Part shown: positions 7,661-7,710 of the stretch, piece after piece
Numbering within the stretch: position 1 is the stretch's first letter
Layout: every line of letters starts with the position of its first letter
Source of the DNA: Sphingomonas sp.
Lineage (GTDB): Bacteria > Pseudomonadota > Alphaproteobacteria > Sphingomonadales > Sphingomonadaceae
Direction: 5' to 3'
Length of the DNA: 7,710 nt
Assembly (NCBI GenBank): GCA_013822915.1
Contig: PNLG01000313.1
Span: 1 to 7,710, forward strand
The notes under the pieces: generated by a model
Told to the model about the DNA's origin: nothing
Database searches by the model: none
The model's input: the letters and a program-made list of their open reading frames with translations, nothing else
Made by a program: the position numbers and the translations under genes

Positions 7661-7710
7661 TGCTTGGTCCACTTTCGTGGAAGCAGCACCAGCCCGCCCC
7701 CCCCCCCCCC
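7657..7710 (-). CDS. Possible 3' end of a convergent gene (C-terminal fragment)
   Basis: Read on the minus strand, the last bases translate to a Gly run (from the poly-C), then LVLLPRKWTKH and a TAG stop at 7659-7657. The stop sits in the palindrome CTAG shared with the pbpC stop, so the two genes would converge with a 4-base overlap. The tail is a plausible protein C-terminus and most codons end in G or C, but only about 12 residues are informative and I do not recognise the protein. The alternative is non-coding intergenic DNA with a chance open frame. Confidence 0.25.
   Translation of the reverse strand, partial: GGGGGGLVLLPRKWTKH
7661..7685 (+). terminator. Imperfect hairpin after the pbpC stop, possible terminator
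   Basis: Immediately after the TAG, TCCAC (7668-7672) pairs with GTGGA (7677-7681) around the loop TTTC. The outer arms TGCT (7661-7664) and AGCA (7682-7685) also pair, leaving a three-base bulge (TGG) on the left arm. The hairpin could end the operon transcript, but no T-tract follows on the + strand (the next bases are GCACCAGCCCG), so it is not a canonical intrinsic terminator. The same bases may instead be coding on the minus strand. Confidence 0.3.
7697..7710. repeat. Homopolymer run of 14 C at the window edge
   Basis: Fourteen consecutive C residues close the window. The rest of the 7.7 kb has no homopolymer of comparable length. A run that stops exactly at the end suggests a contig edge, either where an assembler stalled in a true homopolymer or from poly-G read artefact (poly-C on this strand). 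It makes any reading of the adjacent minus-strand frame uncertain. Confidence 0.7.

Noticed and set aside
1..7710. CRISPR arrays, IS ends, tRNA or rRNA genes, riboswitches, toxin-antitoxin or phage-defence genes
   Set aside because: No regularly spaced repeats, transposase-like frames, cloverleaf or recognisable RNA sequences are visible. Two conserved coding regions fill 1-7660 except for one base.

Overview
The window is very GC-rich and almost wholly coding on the + strand. Codon usage is strongly biased to G/C at third positions. Together with the protein families present, this suggests a high-GC alphaproteobacterium, with a sphingomonad-like flavour. That assignment is inference from style only; no rRNA or marker gene is present.

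Layout: (1) 1-5511 is the 3' portion (1836 codons, 5' end outside the window) of a bacterial alpha-2-macroglobulin (A2M) gene with an intact CFEQ thioester motif. (2) One base later, 5513-7660 encodes penicillin-binding protein 1C (pbpC), a bifunctional peptidoglycan glycosyltransferase/transpeptidase with all of its recognisable motifs and a C-terminal BiPBP_C domain. (3) The last 50 bases hold an imperfect hairpin and what may be the extreme 3' end of a convergent minus-strand gene. They finish in a run of 14 C that reaches the window edge and may mark a contig end.

The two large genes form the known A2M-pbpC pair (yfhM-pbpC in E. coli). In the accepted model, the A2M is a periplasmic protease trap: a protease that breaches the outer membrane cleaves a bait segment, which triggers conformational change and covalent capture through the thioester. 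PBP1C is thought to repair the peptidoglycan at the same site of damage. The TGA-G-ATG junction implies co-transcription and probably translational coupling.

I found no mobile element, CRISPR array, tRNA, rRNA or toxin-antitoxin pair, and nothing that needs a new system to explain it. The points worth a second look are details of this module: a probable bait segment, the Gln in glycosyltransferase motif 3, the cysteine layout of the A2M, and the ambiguous 3' edge.
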